Origin: Diploptera punctata
Taxonomy: Eukaryota > Arthropoda > Insecta > Blattodea > Blaberidae
Reading direction: 5' to 3'
Length of the DNA: 64,000 nucleotides
NCBI GenBank assembly: GCA_030220185.1
Contig: JASPKZ010000422.1
Location: 124,001 to 188,000, forward strand
Numbering within the stretch: the first letter of the stretch is position 1; every line of letters starts with the position of its first letter. Shown piece by piece: positions 1 through 13,445 of the stretch. A model generated the notes under the pieces. It was not told where the DNA came from, made no database searches, and saw nothing but the letters and a program-made list of their open reading frames with translations. The position numbers and the translations under genes are program-made.

Positions 1-231
1 AAAAAAAATGCACATTCTTTTGGCAATACAATGCTGCTAAGAGACAAAAAGGTTTAAAAAAGTGCAAAATGTGCTTGCATTGATAAAAAAGTGCTAGCAT
101 TGAAAAAAGGTGCAACTAAAACACATTTAGGGGCACTTATTTAATGTTTTCTTTGCAAGACAAGCTAATTTGAGCATTGTAGTAACAAAATAAAATTAAG
201 GTGCAGCACCTAAAATTCCTAGCTCTAATGA

Positions 232-540
232 TGACATTTGTCTTAAAGGTGAGGAAGAAACCTCATCCACGAAGTCTGTCCCGACCAGGAATTGAACCTG
301 GGCCCGCAATATGACAAGGTACAAGACCACAGTGGTGGACTAAACTTAATCTAATGATATGAATATGATACTGATGGCCGGATGATGTTCGGGGAATGGT
401 TTGGGCCTTAAAGTTTCCTAACATTTGTCTTATAGGTGAGAAAAAAAAAAACTCACCCAGAAAACTTGTACCAACCAGGGATCAAACCCGGGCCTGATGT
501 GTGACAAGGCAGCACACTACCTCGAGACCACAGTGGTAGA
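232..540 (-). repeat. Two partial copies of a tRNA-derived SINE
   Basis: Bases 236-340 and 361-540 each contain the head of the SINE seen in full at 53966-54322: a tRNA-like part with box B (GGTTCGATCCC-type), followed by the GGTGAGG...CCTCACCTGTAAGACAAATGT body. Both are minus-oriented and diverged. Confidence 0.8.
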
Positions 541-604
541 TACTCCCAATTAGATGTAAAAGATGTGGAGAGATGTAAAATCAGATTTATTTAATAATTG
601 TTAG

Positions 605-705
605 AAACATTTCTGCCTGAAACAAGGTTTTGAACCCTGGACTCCCAGCTTTGTGTGTTGGTACTCAACCATTTGAGCTATATGCTTGGGCAGGGAGTTA
701 GCTGG
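605..705 (-). repeat. tRNA-like SINE remnant
   Basis: On the minus strand an A-box-like AGCTCAAATGGTTGAGTACC and a B-box-like GGTTCAAAACC resemble a decayed tRNA-derived SINE head. Weak. Confidence 0.4.
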
Positions 706-839
706 ATCAGTGGCATAGCCAGCAGGTGGGCCCAGGCCCACACAAAATACTGTGCACTGGTTTTGACTTTCTGGGACCTACTCTAAGATTTACAAATTAT
801 AACTGTTCTATCACAACTGCATATGCAGAAAGGACTTCC

Positions 840-1375
840 TTGCATTACAATGAATAAAAACACATCGGAACAACCATGTCAAGCACAAAGGCTTTGTAAT
901 CTAGCAGTTCTGTCCATTGAGACAGAGAGAAATGTTCGGATTTGATGAAGGACTCATCATCAATAATCCAGATATTTATTGCTAGGAAATCCTGTGGAAT
1001 ACAAGGAAATGAAAGAGCTGATATACTCACAAAAAAAAAAAAAGGATGTAAAATTAAGCAGAAAATAAATGCATTTTTTATGAATCGATTAAAAGAATTA
1101 TAAAGAAAAAATTAATGATAGTTACAATTCCAATTTAATTGAAAAAATCAGAAAAATACTGTTGGAACTACCATGAAAATCTGCAGTTGCTATACTGAGG
1201 CTTACTAAAGGACATGACTGCTTAGGAAAACATCTTCATAGAATTGGTATATTAATGTCTCCTGAGTGTATATTGTGTTCTCAAGGTGTGAAAATTGACA
1301 GAGGACATTCAACAAACTGTGTTGTAACTCTTCAAAATTATCAAGATGTGACATCCAAGTATTGGGAAGCAAGGA
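840..1375 (+). pseudogene. Non-LTR retrotransposon C-terminal (RNase H) fragment
   Basis: Plus-strand peptides, with frame breaks, include CGIQGNERADILTK (the RNase H motif HxGIxGNExAD of Jockey/R1-type ORF2), RLTKGHDCLGKHLHRIGI and SPECILCSQG (the cysteine-containing tail after RNase H). Highly decayed, and fused at its right end to a Penelope-like ribozyme segment at about 1370. Confidence 0.75.
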
Positions 1376-1490
1376 GTCATGACTGAAGAGGGACGAGAAG
1401 TCGTCTGAAACCATTGGTCTCAAAGAAATTTGAAATTATATGAGATGAGTTGTTAAAAATATGTTCTCCATTCACTATTAAAAATATAAA
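1370..1490 (+). ncRNA. Hammerhead ribozyme motif at a Penelope-like element end
   Basis: CTGAAGA at 1383-1389, a six-pair stem II (GGACGA with TCGTCT), GAAA at 1407-1410, a tiny CC/GG stem III, then GGTC with a predicted cut after C1419. The bases flanking the core, TGA (1380-1382) and TCA (1420-1422), form stem I. The same sequence recurs at 38728-38835 directly downstream of PLE GIY-YIG coding sequence, which ties it to PLEs. Folded by eye. Confidence 0.7.
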
Positions 1491-1511
1491 TATGTTTATG
1501 TCATTTATTAC

Positions 1512-1704
1512 CGGTACAGAATAATGCTTCGCTGCTAAAGCAACTGTATGACTTCCACATACGGCACGTAGTCCACCATTGGCCATGACGGTGTGTGTAC
1601 CAATGATAACTTTGTTTACTCGAGACATTATGGCAAAGATTGCTGAGTCTGCTAAGTGTCGTTTGTATCTTGCTCTTCCCAAGACTCACGGCTAGTTCAT
1701 GTCC
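1512..1704 (-). CDS. EIF2B2: EIF2B2 coding exon 5, with a frame break
   Basis: A 193-bp exon with a TTTTAG acceptor and a GTAATA donor. The first 17 codons read [17 protein letters not shown] in one frame. From about 1654 downward, the conserved [29 protein letters not shown] and [10 protein letters not shown] are read in another frame. Both flanking phases are 0, so 195 bp would be expected; two bases appear to be missing near 1653-1656. This is either a sequencing or assembly error or a disabling allele. Confidence 0.88.
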
Positions 1705-4700
1705 CTAAAACAAACCATACAACAAAACACAAAGCTTAAGTTTTTACTTGAATACATATGGAAATAAAAAAAAAGTACTATATAATATAATTTAAGAAAA
1801 GAATCAAATACAGTTTGTTTTCTTTAGATAAAAATAGGGACAGACAGAATCTCATTAATCCATTCATGTGCATCACTAATTAGATAACGAGGCATTTGTC
1901 TAATCCTAATCCCAATTGGGATCACTTACTAATTTTTTGGGAGGCTTAGAATACTTTATGCCCAAAGGCAACTAAGTGAGGGAGCAGAGAGCTTACCCAC
2001 TACGGACTTGCCATTATCTGCTCCCACTGGATTTACAAGTCTAGCACCAGCCCAACCACCATGAAGGTTGGTTTTCTTAATTTTATTTTTAATTTTGAAT
2101 AGAGCTTGGAGAATCAGGCAAGCAGGAGTTCAAATAGGATGGAACTTAGTTCGGCCTCCCACCACTAAGGTGCAAGAGAACCTTAACAGGGAAAACCTCA
2201 CGAAGGTGTCCACCCTGCTATTGCAGACCCACCGCCCTTGGACTGCAGAACAAACTACCTAAGGACTTATGTATTCGCAGCCAAGGACTCGCAAAGTGCA
2301 CCCTTACAAGGGGAATCCAGTTAGCACAAGATGCCCTCTTTCTAGTGATTTAATTGTACCTTCCTCCAGTCAAAATATTTTAGGTTGGTGCATATAGGAC
2401 CACCTACTTATGTTAGGGCCTATAGTAGAGGAGTATATTTCCTGGATATGCACTCTGCTAGCACATCCCATATTTGTCTTCGAGGAGTGATGTCTCAAGG
2501 TCTAAGAATCCGTGATAAATCTCAATTGATCTTCTTAGACACATCAACTAATTGTTTTTAATACAGAGACCTCAGTTATTAAGAGAGTCATAGTTACATA
2601 AAGAGTGGGAGTGTACTTTCATATCATTTAGACATATCTTATAGCATTAATAAAGGTTGCTGGAGGAAACTGAGAAAAGAGGCCAGTTAAAAGTCTTACA
2701 AGAACAATAGAACTGTAACATCACTGATACCAATTTCAATTTATAAGATAATTTTTTTTAATTATGAAAACATAAATCACCATTTTTTGTTGATCAATAT
2801 TTTCTTATTGGAAATTATATGTTACTAGCTAATACCCAGCATGCGCTGTTATGCCTAAATAAATAAAAAATAATGTGATTTTATGTTTAGTTAAATACGT
2901 AAAAGAGAAAATTATTATAAATTTATATTTTTTAGATACCCCATGCTGATTACCCGGGAATATCCCAAGATTCTTGACATAAATGAGCTGAAATACGAAA
3001 AGTAATGTGTTTATGTTTAGTTAAATAAGTAAGAGGAAAAATGTATATTGTAATTATTTGCTGTTTACCCGGCTTTGTCAAGGAATCTACTCATCCAGAT
3101 CATCTTCGCATAAATGAGCTGAAATACAAAAACTAATGTACTTCTTATGATTAGTTGAATAAGTACAATGAAAAATAATTATAAATGTATATCATAATTA
3201 TTTTAAGATTCCCCGTGTTGATTACCCGGTGTTGCCCGGGAATCTACTTATCTCGATCTTCTTGGCATAAATGAGCTAAAAGACAAAATTCGTTACTGTG
3301 AGTTATCCGTAAAAGAATACCTGACATGTGTTGCTATGCTTGCACAGGAATATATCGTCGGCCTACAAGTGAAACACACTAAGTCGAAAAAACACTTTTG
3401 AGAAAAAAGGATTTGAATATTTTACAATTTTGTTTTCCAGTTTTACGGAATAATACTTCTAATTTGTAGCAATTTTCTACTAATATCATGGTTGATGATT
3501 GTAGTTTTGACGGGTGATGGTAAAAAGAGAATTCGTAATGATTGTATTATGTTAATTTTAATTTTTTTTTAACATGACACTGACTTAGTGTTTTTCACCA
3601 GCCAATATAGACTTAGTGTGTTTCTCCAGTCTTTCGTTTGAGAGGAATGCTACATTTCGGCAGTAATTTTTATTTAATCTGATCTATACAAAAATGTTTA
3701 AAGCATTGCAATTATAAGATTTGAATTACATAAATTGTTAATTTTACCTATATATCTTACTTACTCATTGGCACTATCGAACCCGTAGGTTCATGGCCGC
3801 GCGGACATAAGCTCTCCATACATCCCAATCTTGAGCTAATGCTTTCCAATCATTCCCTGTATAATCTACTTCCCTCAAATCATAGTTAATGTTATTCTCC
3901 CACCTCATTCTTGGTCTACCAACTGGGCGTTTTCCCTCTGGCTTTCCTACAAGCAGCTTCCATGCAAGTCCTTCATTCCCCATACGTGCAACGTGTCCTG
4001 CCCATCGCAGTCAACGAGACTTAATTTTTCTTATTATATCTGGCTTCCTATAAAGACCATGAAGTTCATTGTTATGTAGTCTTCTCCATTCACCTGTCTG
4101 TTCATCTCTCTTTGGTGCAAAAATTTTCCTAAATACTTTATTCTCAAATACTTGTAATCTCCTTTCCTCCCTTAAAGTATCTATCTATCTTTGGGTTTTT
4201 ACAGCTGCTGAAATCTTCCCGTGCCAAACCTCCAAAGTCTATGAACTTGGGCATCTTCAAAGTTTAGCCCTCTTGCTTGCATTACTAATCCTAATATTTT
4301 CCTTCCATGTTAACTTTGGTCTCCCTCTTTTCTTCTTTCTGGTCGGTTGCCATTGATATAGTAGTTTTGGCCATCGCTCATATTCCTTTCTTAAAATATG
4401 TCCTAGCCATTTTAATTCCTTCTCCTCAATTCTTTCAATTATGCTTTCTTCTGCTTCCATTATATTTCTAATTTCCTTATTTGTGACATGTTCTAATTTT
4501 GACTTTCTGGCACTTCTACGTAAATAATCAATTTCTAGAGCTATTAGTCTATTCTTGTAGTGCTTATTAATTGTCCATACCTCACTTCCATACATTGCAA
4601 CAGATTCCACCAATGTTTTACCTATATATATATATATATATATATATAGGCCAAGACATTCCACTGGAAGTCGTAGAGCCTGACGAAGAAGAAGAAGATA

Positions 4701-7700
4701 TATATATATATATATTTTAATATACATTAATAATATTTATTTATGATTGTATGTGACAAAATTTAGGCATTTTGTAATAACTTTCAAAATGAGTGTGCTT
4801 ATAGTGATAAGAAGGGAAATTATTTACAAATTCTAATAATATAATATCGGTACAAAAATAAGAAATTTATTTGAGTTTTATTTTTTCTAATAATAACTAA
4901 CATAAGTTTTGTTATTAACATGCATTATTAAAGATTCTTATAATTCCTTATATGAATGGCATCCGAACAGAAAGAAGAAAAGAGGGAGACCAAGGTTAAC
5001 ATGGAAGGAAAACATGAAGACAGTAATGCAAGCTAGAGGGCTAAGCATCGAAGATGCCCAAGACCGTAGGCTTTGGAGGTTTAGCACGGGAAGACGGCAG
5101 CAGCTGTAAAAACCCGAAGATAGATAGATTAAAGATTCTTCAAGGCTACAATGAACATTATTTTTTCATGTGGGAAGTTTTCATTTAACATTAAGTTACA
5201 TTTTCTATGATATTATTATTCCTTGTCGGACTCTGAGTCAGAGACAGCTGGTTCTGCAGTTGTAATTGTGACATTTCCTGGTGGTCGTTTTATACCAGGA
5301 ATGTAGTTCAGTGGGTACAATTACTTTTTCACACAGGGAAAGCAAATCATTATTCTTTGCTGTGGAGATAGGAAGCGGCTTGGAATACAATTTTGGCAAT
5401 TTTGAAATTTCTGCATCAGATCGCTTAGCTTTTCTGGCTCCCTTGGATTAGCTTACGAATATTTTCTTGTAATCAGACTCATAGTCATATCTGCACTTTA
5501 TAACACCTGGGTTTTTCTTCTTATACCTGAAACATTTAATATTCAACCAGCTAACAGTCTCACCATTTCATAAACATTCATGTTCTTGATAGTTTCATTA
5601 CTTGAATATTTCAGATCAAGAAACTCATTGAACAGGAACTCTTTTATAGAATAAGGATCCTTCTTATTTTTTCTGGCTTGCTGGAAAGCATTCATCCATT
5701 CATGAATGGAAAAAAATCATTTATTTTCCTTCTCTCAATTGTACTGTGCATTGAATCAACTTCCATGTAAGTGTGACAACTTTCCAGAAACGTATGTCCA
5801 ATACTCTGAATAGGGAATTTCTGAACGAGATACAATAGAAGTGCAGATATCTGGACATTTCTGTCCTGACCCCACATGTGTCAGAAAAGAAAGCAACTTC
5901 AGTGATATTTGCAGGTAAATTATGCAACTAGTAGGCAATACTTGAACAGATTCCCCTTTTACCATTTATTTCTGTCCAGAAGTAGCAATATCCACAATTT
6001 GGTGCAGCTGCATTGTAGATAGTCAAATTATAACGGTTTAATTTTCGCAAACAATACAGATGGCTAACACTTGAAGTGAGGATCTGCAGATCAAAATGGT
6101 GCTGATATGAAGGAGGAGTCTTCAATGGCTCGTTCTTTATCTTTCGATTTAGCAATCATAGAATCATTTTTTCTAGTTATATGCAGATCATATTTATTTT
6201 GCATTTTCAATTTTTCCAATGCACTAGACTTTTCATATACTCTAAAGTCACACATTGACCTTTCTTTGGTTTAAAAATGATAAATTGAAATTGCCGCAGA
6301 AAATTTTTCGTTAAGTTATTAGACTGGCTGGTACTATTCCAGATTACTTGGCATTCTTTCTTGTAAAGCCGATACATTATTGAAATATTTAGATTTTTAT
6401 CTAACTATTTAGAGCCCAACGGTCCCCGAAAATCATCTGGCTATCATTATCATCCTTATCATTAATCACCATTATCATCCTTCACTGGTGTGGAAGACAA
6501 GGGAAGCTACCACACCTACAATTCCCTAGTAAAGCTGCAAAGCATAGCATGAACATGTTATGATTGCAGTGAAAGACCTGCCCTCGGGCAGAATTAATAT
6601 GGATGGATCTAAATATTTTCTGTGAGATGATTTCCTTGTATAGTGACTTGGAACTGTTGGAAAACTCTTAGTATGCGTACATCAAAGTGTTTGAAGTGTG
6701 CATTTTAATTAAGAAATAGAAAGGTGAAACACACTAAGGGACTTAATGTGTTTTACTAGTTGATATTCTAAAAATATTGACTTAGTGGAAATGGAAAATG
6801 ATAAATATCGTAAAAACTGTTTGAGATAAGACTTAATGGACTTCACCAGACGAAAGAACGCGAAATTTTACATAAGGAACATGTAAAATCGAAATTACGA
6901 TGAAATCTGACTTAGTGTGTTTCACTTGTAGGCCGACGATATATACTTGTCTCGATCTTCTTGGCATCAATGAAAGATAAAAATGGTTATTGTGAGTTAT
7001 CCGTAAGAGATAAACATATGCTGTCGCAGACTTTTTTGTTGAGCTTTTTTGAGATATTCAATTCTGTGTAAATTAACTTTGTGTATTTGTTATGGTTTAG
7101 GCAGCATAAGCCATTTAAGCGTCCAAAAAGCTACTTTTATCATGTTTTCCACTACAAAGGGTGATTTTAAAGGTGTAGGAGTTGAGTATCACAACTCTCT
7201 TATAGCCTATGTTCATCCTGGGAATCTCCTGAACATTTTGTAAAAAAAAAGCCCCATCACAATCGGATCAACGGTATGGCCGCGCATAAAGTACGAACAA
7301 ACAAACCATATTTGAAGAGAAAAATGATATGCTCAGACTGGGACTTGAACCCGGGATCCTTGGTTCTCTAGCATTTTTATATATTAGATTTCCTTCCTAC
7401 ATGTTGTTTTCACTCAACAAGAGTTTTAAAAATTACTGTACTTATTATAAATACTGGCTAGATAATTAACTGTCCACTTCTGTAAATTGCATATATGGAT
7501 GTAAGGCCAGTAGCTGACTAGTAAGCCAAGAGTCTTCTAGGCCTTTGTGCTATGGAGAAGTAATTATTTCTTGTTTCCCCCTAAACACATAGATTCATCT
7601 GATAATTCCTTCGAAGTATCTTGTTTGATTTTACAAACAATGGACTTCTTCTACCGACACTCTTCAATTAAGGAACATTAAACCATAAAACAAATAAACT

Positions 7701-10700
7701 TTAATGATACAGAAGTATTTTTGGAATAATAGCTCAATATTATACTATGCTATAGTCCACATATTTTCATTAGTCAGATTAAGGTTACTGCTTAGCTGCC
7801 ATGTTGATCCAATTTGCTTCCATAGTTGCGTGGGTTGAGGCAGATCTTGTGTTGCATTATGGAGCCCTGTATTGAGTTTTAGAACATGAGCAGGGAATTT
7901 ACTCTCCAATATGATCTTGATCTGACTAATAAAAATATGTGGACTATAGCAATTTAAATGACCTGAACTGAATCAAATTAAGAGCAGAGACAAACATTTT
8001 TATTTGCTCTCATACTTTTGCAACCTTATCAGCCTCTGTTAAAATGAAAACAGAGAGTAACGTTTCCCTAAACATATTACTTGTTGTATTCATTATAAGT
8101 TACTTTTATCCTCTTACAACCCAGAAGTTTAATACTTACTCTGCAAAATGGTGCACTTTCAGCCACTATTACTTCAAACTTTCTTTCTGTAGCAGCTTTC
8201 TTGAGGAATGCCTCAACTGAAGCTGATTTTCCAAGTGTCATAATAATCTCATTCGAGTGAATGTGTTGTCGGGCCTGCTGTGCAATATTGTCAGCACTGC
8301 AATATAAACACATACAACTCTCTTATTATTTAAACCCTTTCATTTAAATTCTTTCAGCAATTGTTTTATATGAAATTTCATTTTACAAGATGCATTTCCA
8401 CATAGTGAGTTCAAAAACATATTTTCAAATTATCTTGTAGAGTTAATTGGTTCTGATGATATATCCACAATTATGAGATATTTCCAATTAATATGAACGA
8501 AGCTAAGAATATAACTTCTAACATTGGCCACTTAACACTTCCTTGTTTCTTTACAGCCTTGGTGCCAGCAAAACTGCTCATCATCAACTATTTACTTTTT
8601 AATTTTGTTGAGTTGTTTCTTGACTCACCTCATACTTCTTAACTCCCTCGCAGATCCAGATTTCGTCACTGTATTTGTGACATTCTCAATGCTGTTCACA
8701 TTCACTGAGTTATGAACGTGAACAGCATTGAGAATGTCACAAATACAGTGTCGAAATCTGGATCTGCGAGGGAGTTAAGAAGTATGAGGTGAGTCAAGAA
8801 ACAACTCAATGAAATTAAAATAAACCTCATAGTGTTATTTCCTACCTACATAAATTATTTACTTTTTATTTATTTTTAATGTTATTTACTTGACCACCAA
8901 AGTAAACTTTAGTGCTGGACTTCCGAACAACTACTGCAACCTCGTATTTTCAATTACAGTGCAGCTATTTTGCTCAATTTTATGAATATTAAATAAATTG
9001 CTTATTCCAAAAACTACTGATATTCAGTTAATCCTAATGTTATTTGGGAGGCCTACTGGTTAGGTAATAAAATCAATAAACACATTTTGAAACATTTGTA
9101 CTCTGTAATTCAAAGACTGTGAAGAAACAAGGATTCCTTAAAAAGTGAGCCATGATTTCAATTATTGAAAGAAGAGCTAACAGTTCATTAAGTGAACTAG
9201 TAAATACAGAATGATTCCTGCATTTTTTTGCAGGGGAGGGGGGAAATTAGCATTGACCTTTTCATTTTTTTTAGTTTTTAAAATGAAAAGATTGATGATG
9301 GTAAAAAATCAGGAATATATCAAATAAAATGTGAAGACTGTGATAAGATATACATAGGGAAAACAAGAAGAAATTTAACCATTAGAACTAAAGAACACAT
9401 AAGGAATGTAAAAAAAGGGGAAGTAGAAAAATCAGTAGTGGCTGATCATGTTTGGTCAGAAAATACAAAATAGATGTAAACACAAAATTATTAAAACAGT
9501 TAGAAAACAAAAATGAACTCACCATATGGGAAAAAATCTATATACAGAAGAACAAGGAAAGAATTATGATTATATTATTTTTAGTCTGATTATCTTACCT
9601 CTGTTGATTTGTTCTTGAACATGTTTCAAAACAATTCTGTTTTATTATCAGGTTTTCCAGACTGGTTTTATTTAATAATCAATTGAGTTGGTGCTTACTT
9701 GATGAAAATCCATATTTATTTATGTTGCATTATGTTGCACAACCTGGATGTCGATGTCATGTGGTTGGCCAAACAAGGTCATGCTCCATCGGTATATCAA
9801 AATTCATAACTCTGTTTTTGTTCTTCTGAATATAAATTTTTTCTCAAATAGTCAGCTCTTTTGTATTTTCTAACTGTTTTAATATTTTAGTGTCTGAATT
9901 TATATTATATTTTTCAGACCAAACATGAGCAGCAACTGCAGATTTTTCTATTTCCCCATTTTTAATATTTCTTTTGTGTTCTTTGGTTCTAATTTTTAGG
10001 TTTCTTTTTGTTTTTCCTATATATATCTTTTCACAACCCATGCATTCAATTTGATATATTCCTGACTTTTTATTTTTATCAGTTTTTTTTCATTTTTGTT
10101 GGTTTTTATTAGTTTATTTAACCCTCTGCATGCCACTGGTAAAATCTGTGTTGGAGATTTAAATCGCACCCGCCGATGTGACCGGCTTTGCAAGTAGTTT
10201 AAATATATTGTCTGGCAGGTAGTGGACAGAAGCACCGGAGCTGATCTAATCGGCTCATGACACCTAAAGGGTTAAACTATAGTTATTTTTTGGTGTTAAT
10301 TTAATATTAAACTTTTCAAATATCTTTTGGAATTTATTATGTACCCAAGGGTGATATGTGAATTTCCTATATTTTTTCATAGGTGGCTCTTCTTTTTCAA
10401 GAGTACTTCTGTTTATCATTTTTCGTTTTTTGTACTTTTCTATCCTTTTATGTACCATTTTTTCGTCAAACCCATTTTCTCTTGCTACTTTGATTATGTG
10501 TTTTTTCTCATGTTTGAAATCTTCGTTTAAGTGTAAGTTTACCAATATATGAGTTAAACTATTAAAGGCTGCTAATTTATGTCCAATTGGATTGAACCCT
10601 GTTGATTTTATAAAATTTTCCATATGAGTTCCTTTTTCTTTTTTCTTCGTTTCTGACCAATTTAAGATCCAAAAAAGGTATTTGTTTATTTTCTTCTATT

Positions 10701-13409
10701 TCTTTGGTAAATTTTATGTTTGTACTCTGTAAATTTAACAGTTTTAGGGAATCTTCTACATGTTTTTTTTTAACAATACAAATTATATCATCTACATATC
10801 TGCTCCAAAATTTAAACATTGTGGGATGTGCTTTAGTGATTTTAAATTCAAAATCGCTCATAAATAAACATCATCATCATCATCATAGTACATTCACGAA
10901 TTTAGGCCATTTGTTGACCTGTTTCGGCCTCAAGAGAAACACCATCCAGAAGTCTTTTGAGTGGACGTCCTGGTCTTCTTCTTCCTGCAGGTTGATATCT
11001 TAACATTAGTTTGGGTATTCTGTGATCTTCCATTCGATGAACATGTTGCATCCATCTTGACTTATAATCAGAAATTTTGTTTTCTAAAGATTCCATGTGT
11101 AATTCTTCTAAGATGTCTTCATTTTTTTTGTGATCTAGTAGTGTGTATCCTGCAGTCCTCCGAAGATATCTCATTTCAGCAGATCTAAGTCTCTGTATAT
11201 CCTTCTGTTTCAACGTCCATACTTCGCTACCATACAAAAAAGTTGGAAGAGCCAGTGTTTTATACACTTTCAGTCTTGAATGCTTTTGGACTAACTGTGG
11301 CTTGAAGATAGAATTTATTAACCCTAAAATTCTTAAAAATTTAGATATTTTTGCATTTACATCCTTTTCTTCTTCATATGAGATATTGCATCCTAGATAT
11401 GTAAATTATTCACCTGCTCCAAAATTTTATTGTCCAGTACAATTTTACTTCTGACAGGATCTACACCTTGAAATGCCATAATTTTTGTTTTTTCTGTAGA
11501 TATCTTTAATCCATATTCTTCTGTAATTTTGTTAAGTTCATACATAAACATGTAGAAATAAATTTATTTATGAGCGATTTTGAATGTAAAATCACTAAAG
11601 CACATCCCACAATGTTTAAATTTTGGAGCAGATATGTAGATGATATAATTTGTATTGTTAAAAAAACATGTAGAAGATTAAGTTATGTAGATAGGAAATA
11701 ACACTATGAGGTTCTTTAATATTGTTTATTTTTTATTATTTCACTCACCTCATACTTCATAAAGTATGAAGTATGAAGTATGAGGTGAGTGAAATAATAA
11801 AAAATAAACAATATGTAGAAGATTCCCTAAAACTGTTAAATTTACAGAGTACAAACATAAAATTTACCAAAGAAATAGAAGAAAATAAACAAATACCTTT
11901 TTTGGATCTTAAATTGGTCAGAAACGAAGAAAAAAGAAAAAGGAACTCATATGGAAAATTTTATAAAATCAACAGGGTTCAATCCAATTGGACATAAATT
12001 AGCAGCCTTTAATAGTTTAACTCATAGATTGGTAAACTTACACTTAAATGAAGAAGATTTCAAACATGAGAAAAAACACATAATCAAAGTAGCAAGAGAA
12101 CACGGGCTTGACGAAAAAATGGTACATAAAAGGATAGAAAAGTATAAAAAACAAAAAATGATAAACAGAAGTACTCTTGAAAAAGAAGAACCACCTATGA
12201 AAAAATACAGGAAATTCACATATCACCCTTGGGTACATAATAAATTCCAAAAGATATTTGAGAAGTTTAATATTAAATTAGCACCAAAAAATAACTACGT
12301 TTAAATAAACTAATAAAAACCAACAAAAATGAAAAAAAAAACTGATAAAAATAAAAAGTCAGGAATATATCAAATTGAATGCATGGGTTGTGAAAAGATA
12401 TATATAGGAAAAACAAAAAGAAACCTAAAAATTAGAACCAAAGAACACATAAGAAATATTAAAAATAGGGAAATAGAAAAATCTGCAGTTGCTGCTCATG
12501 TTTGGTCTTAAAAACATAATATAAATTCAGACACTAAATTATTAAAACAGTTAGAAAATACAAAAGAGCTGACTATTTGGGAAAAAATTTATATTCAGAA
12601 GAACAAAAACAGAGTTATGAATTTTGATATACTGACGGAGCGTGACCTTGTTTGGAGGTTCTTTGGCCAACCACATGATGGAGCTGACTCGACATGCAGG
12701 TTGTGCAACATAATGCAACATAAATAAAACCAGTCTGGAAAAGCTGACGATAAAACAGAATTGTTCAAGAACAAATCAACATTAATATTGAGGTAAGATG
12801 ATCAGACTAAAAATAATATAATTAAAATAACCTCAAATATAACTTCCTAAAATTAAATATTAAAGAATTATGAACTTTGAAATTCCCGCAGAAAGGAACC
12901 TCATTAGTAAATTCATTGGACCAGAGGCAAAGAGAGCAGGAATCAAGAATCAGGACTGACAACATGAGAAAATTCAGTCTGTAATTGCTGATGATGGGGC
13001 TAAGAAGCCGTAAAACAAATGTTTAACAAAAACAACTATAAGAGGTAAGAATGAACAGAGAAAATGTTTTAATTACAAAAAAAATCATGTTAAAAGTTTT
13101 TGAAACCCATAGTTGTGATTTAAATTTGCCAGTAACCATTAGAATAGCTGAACAATTTTACTATTTAATATTCGATTATCTTCATGATATGCATAGTCCA
13201 TGTTCATACAGCGTCGACTTGGACAAGAGTGACCCAGGCCATCAAATCATAAGTCAACAAGTGATTGCAGAGATGACGATGATGAAAAAACATGTTACAG
13301 GGAAACCTAAATTATCAGCAATAAGAAACAGCATGGACGAAATCATTGCATACATAGGGGAATCTTCAGATTCAAAAGTTTATGCTTACTATGAATATTT
13401 TACACACTT

Positions 13410-13445
<36 letters not shown>

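Larger units (their letters stand above)
3350..6944. mobile_element. DNA transposon with ~36-bp terminal inverted repeats
   Basis: The left end (3350-3384) and right end (6909-6944) are inverted copies of each other over about 35 bp; the core is CGTCGGCCTACAAGTGAAAC. Inside, the GACTTAGTGTGTTTCAC motif recurs several times near both ends (about 3570-3640 and 6720-6930), like subterminal transposase-binding sites. The interior holds a minus-strand transposase-like pseudogene (5200-6180) and later non-LTR and SINE insertions. Flanks on both sides are copies of the same tandem-repeat unit. Confidence 0.75.
9570..12861. mobile_element. 3.3-kb palindromic PLE composite, 12-bp TSD
   Basis: Left arm (9570-10868, minus) and right arm (11546-12861, plus) are inverted copies of one PLE end: reverse transcriptase C-terminus, GIY-YIG endonuclease, then terminal sequence. 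AAAGAATTATGA at 9558-9569 and 12862-12873 is the duplicated target, inside another PLE's GIY-YIG domain. Later insertions sit in the structure: a piggyBac-like MITE (10122-10271), a non-LTR piece at the centre (10869-11540), and a small palindrome (11680-11812). Confidence 0.87.

Noticed and set aside
1..1511. Last EIF2B2 exon within the window
   Set aside because: No minus-strand APMFKLSP-like or C-terminal eIF2B beta segment was found; the space is SINE, RNase H fragment and PLE end.
4257..4727. 156-codon minus-strand ORF
   Set aside because: Its first ~35 codons are (TA)n microsatellite translation; the rest is a retrotransposon tail, reported as such.
8450..8470. Additional isolated CTGATGA strings as hammerheads
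   Set aside because: No GAAA at the right distance and no stem II; CTGATGA alone is expected by chance in AT-rich DNA.
10327..10552. Plus-strand hydrophobic ORFs rich in F and S
   Set aside because: Antisense shadows of the PLE reverse transcriptase; the same happens at 12022-12250.
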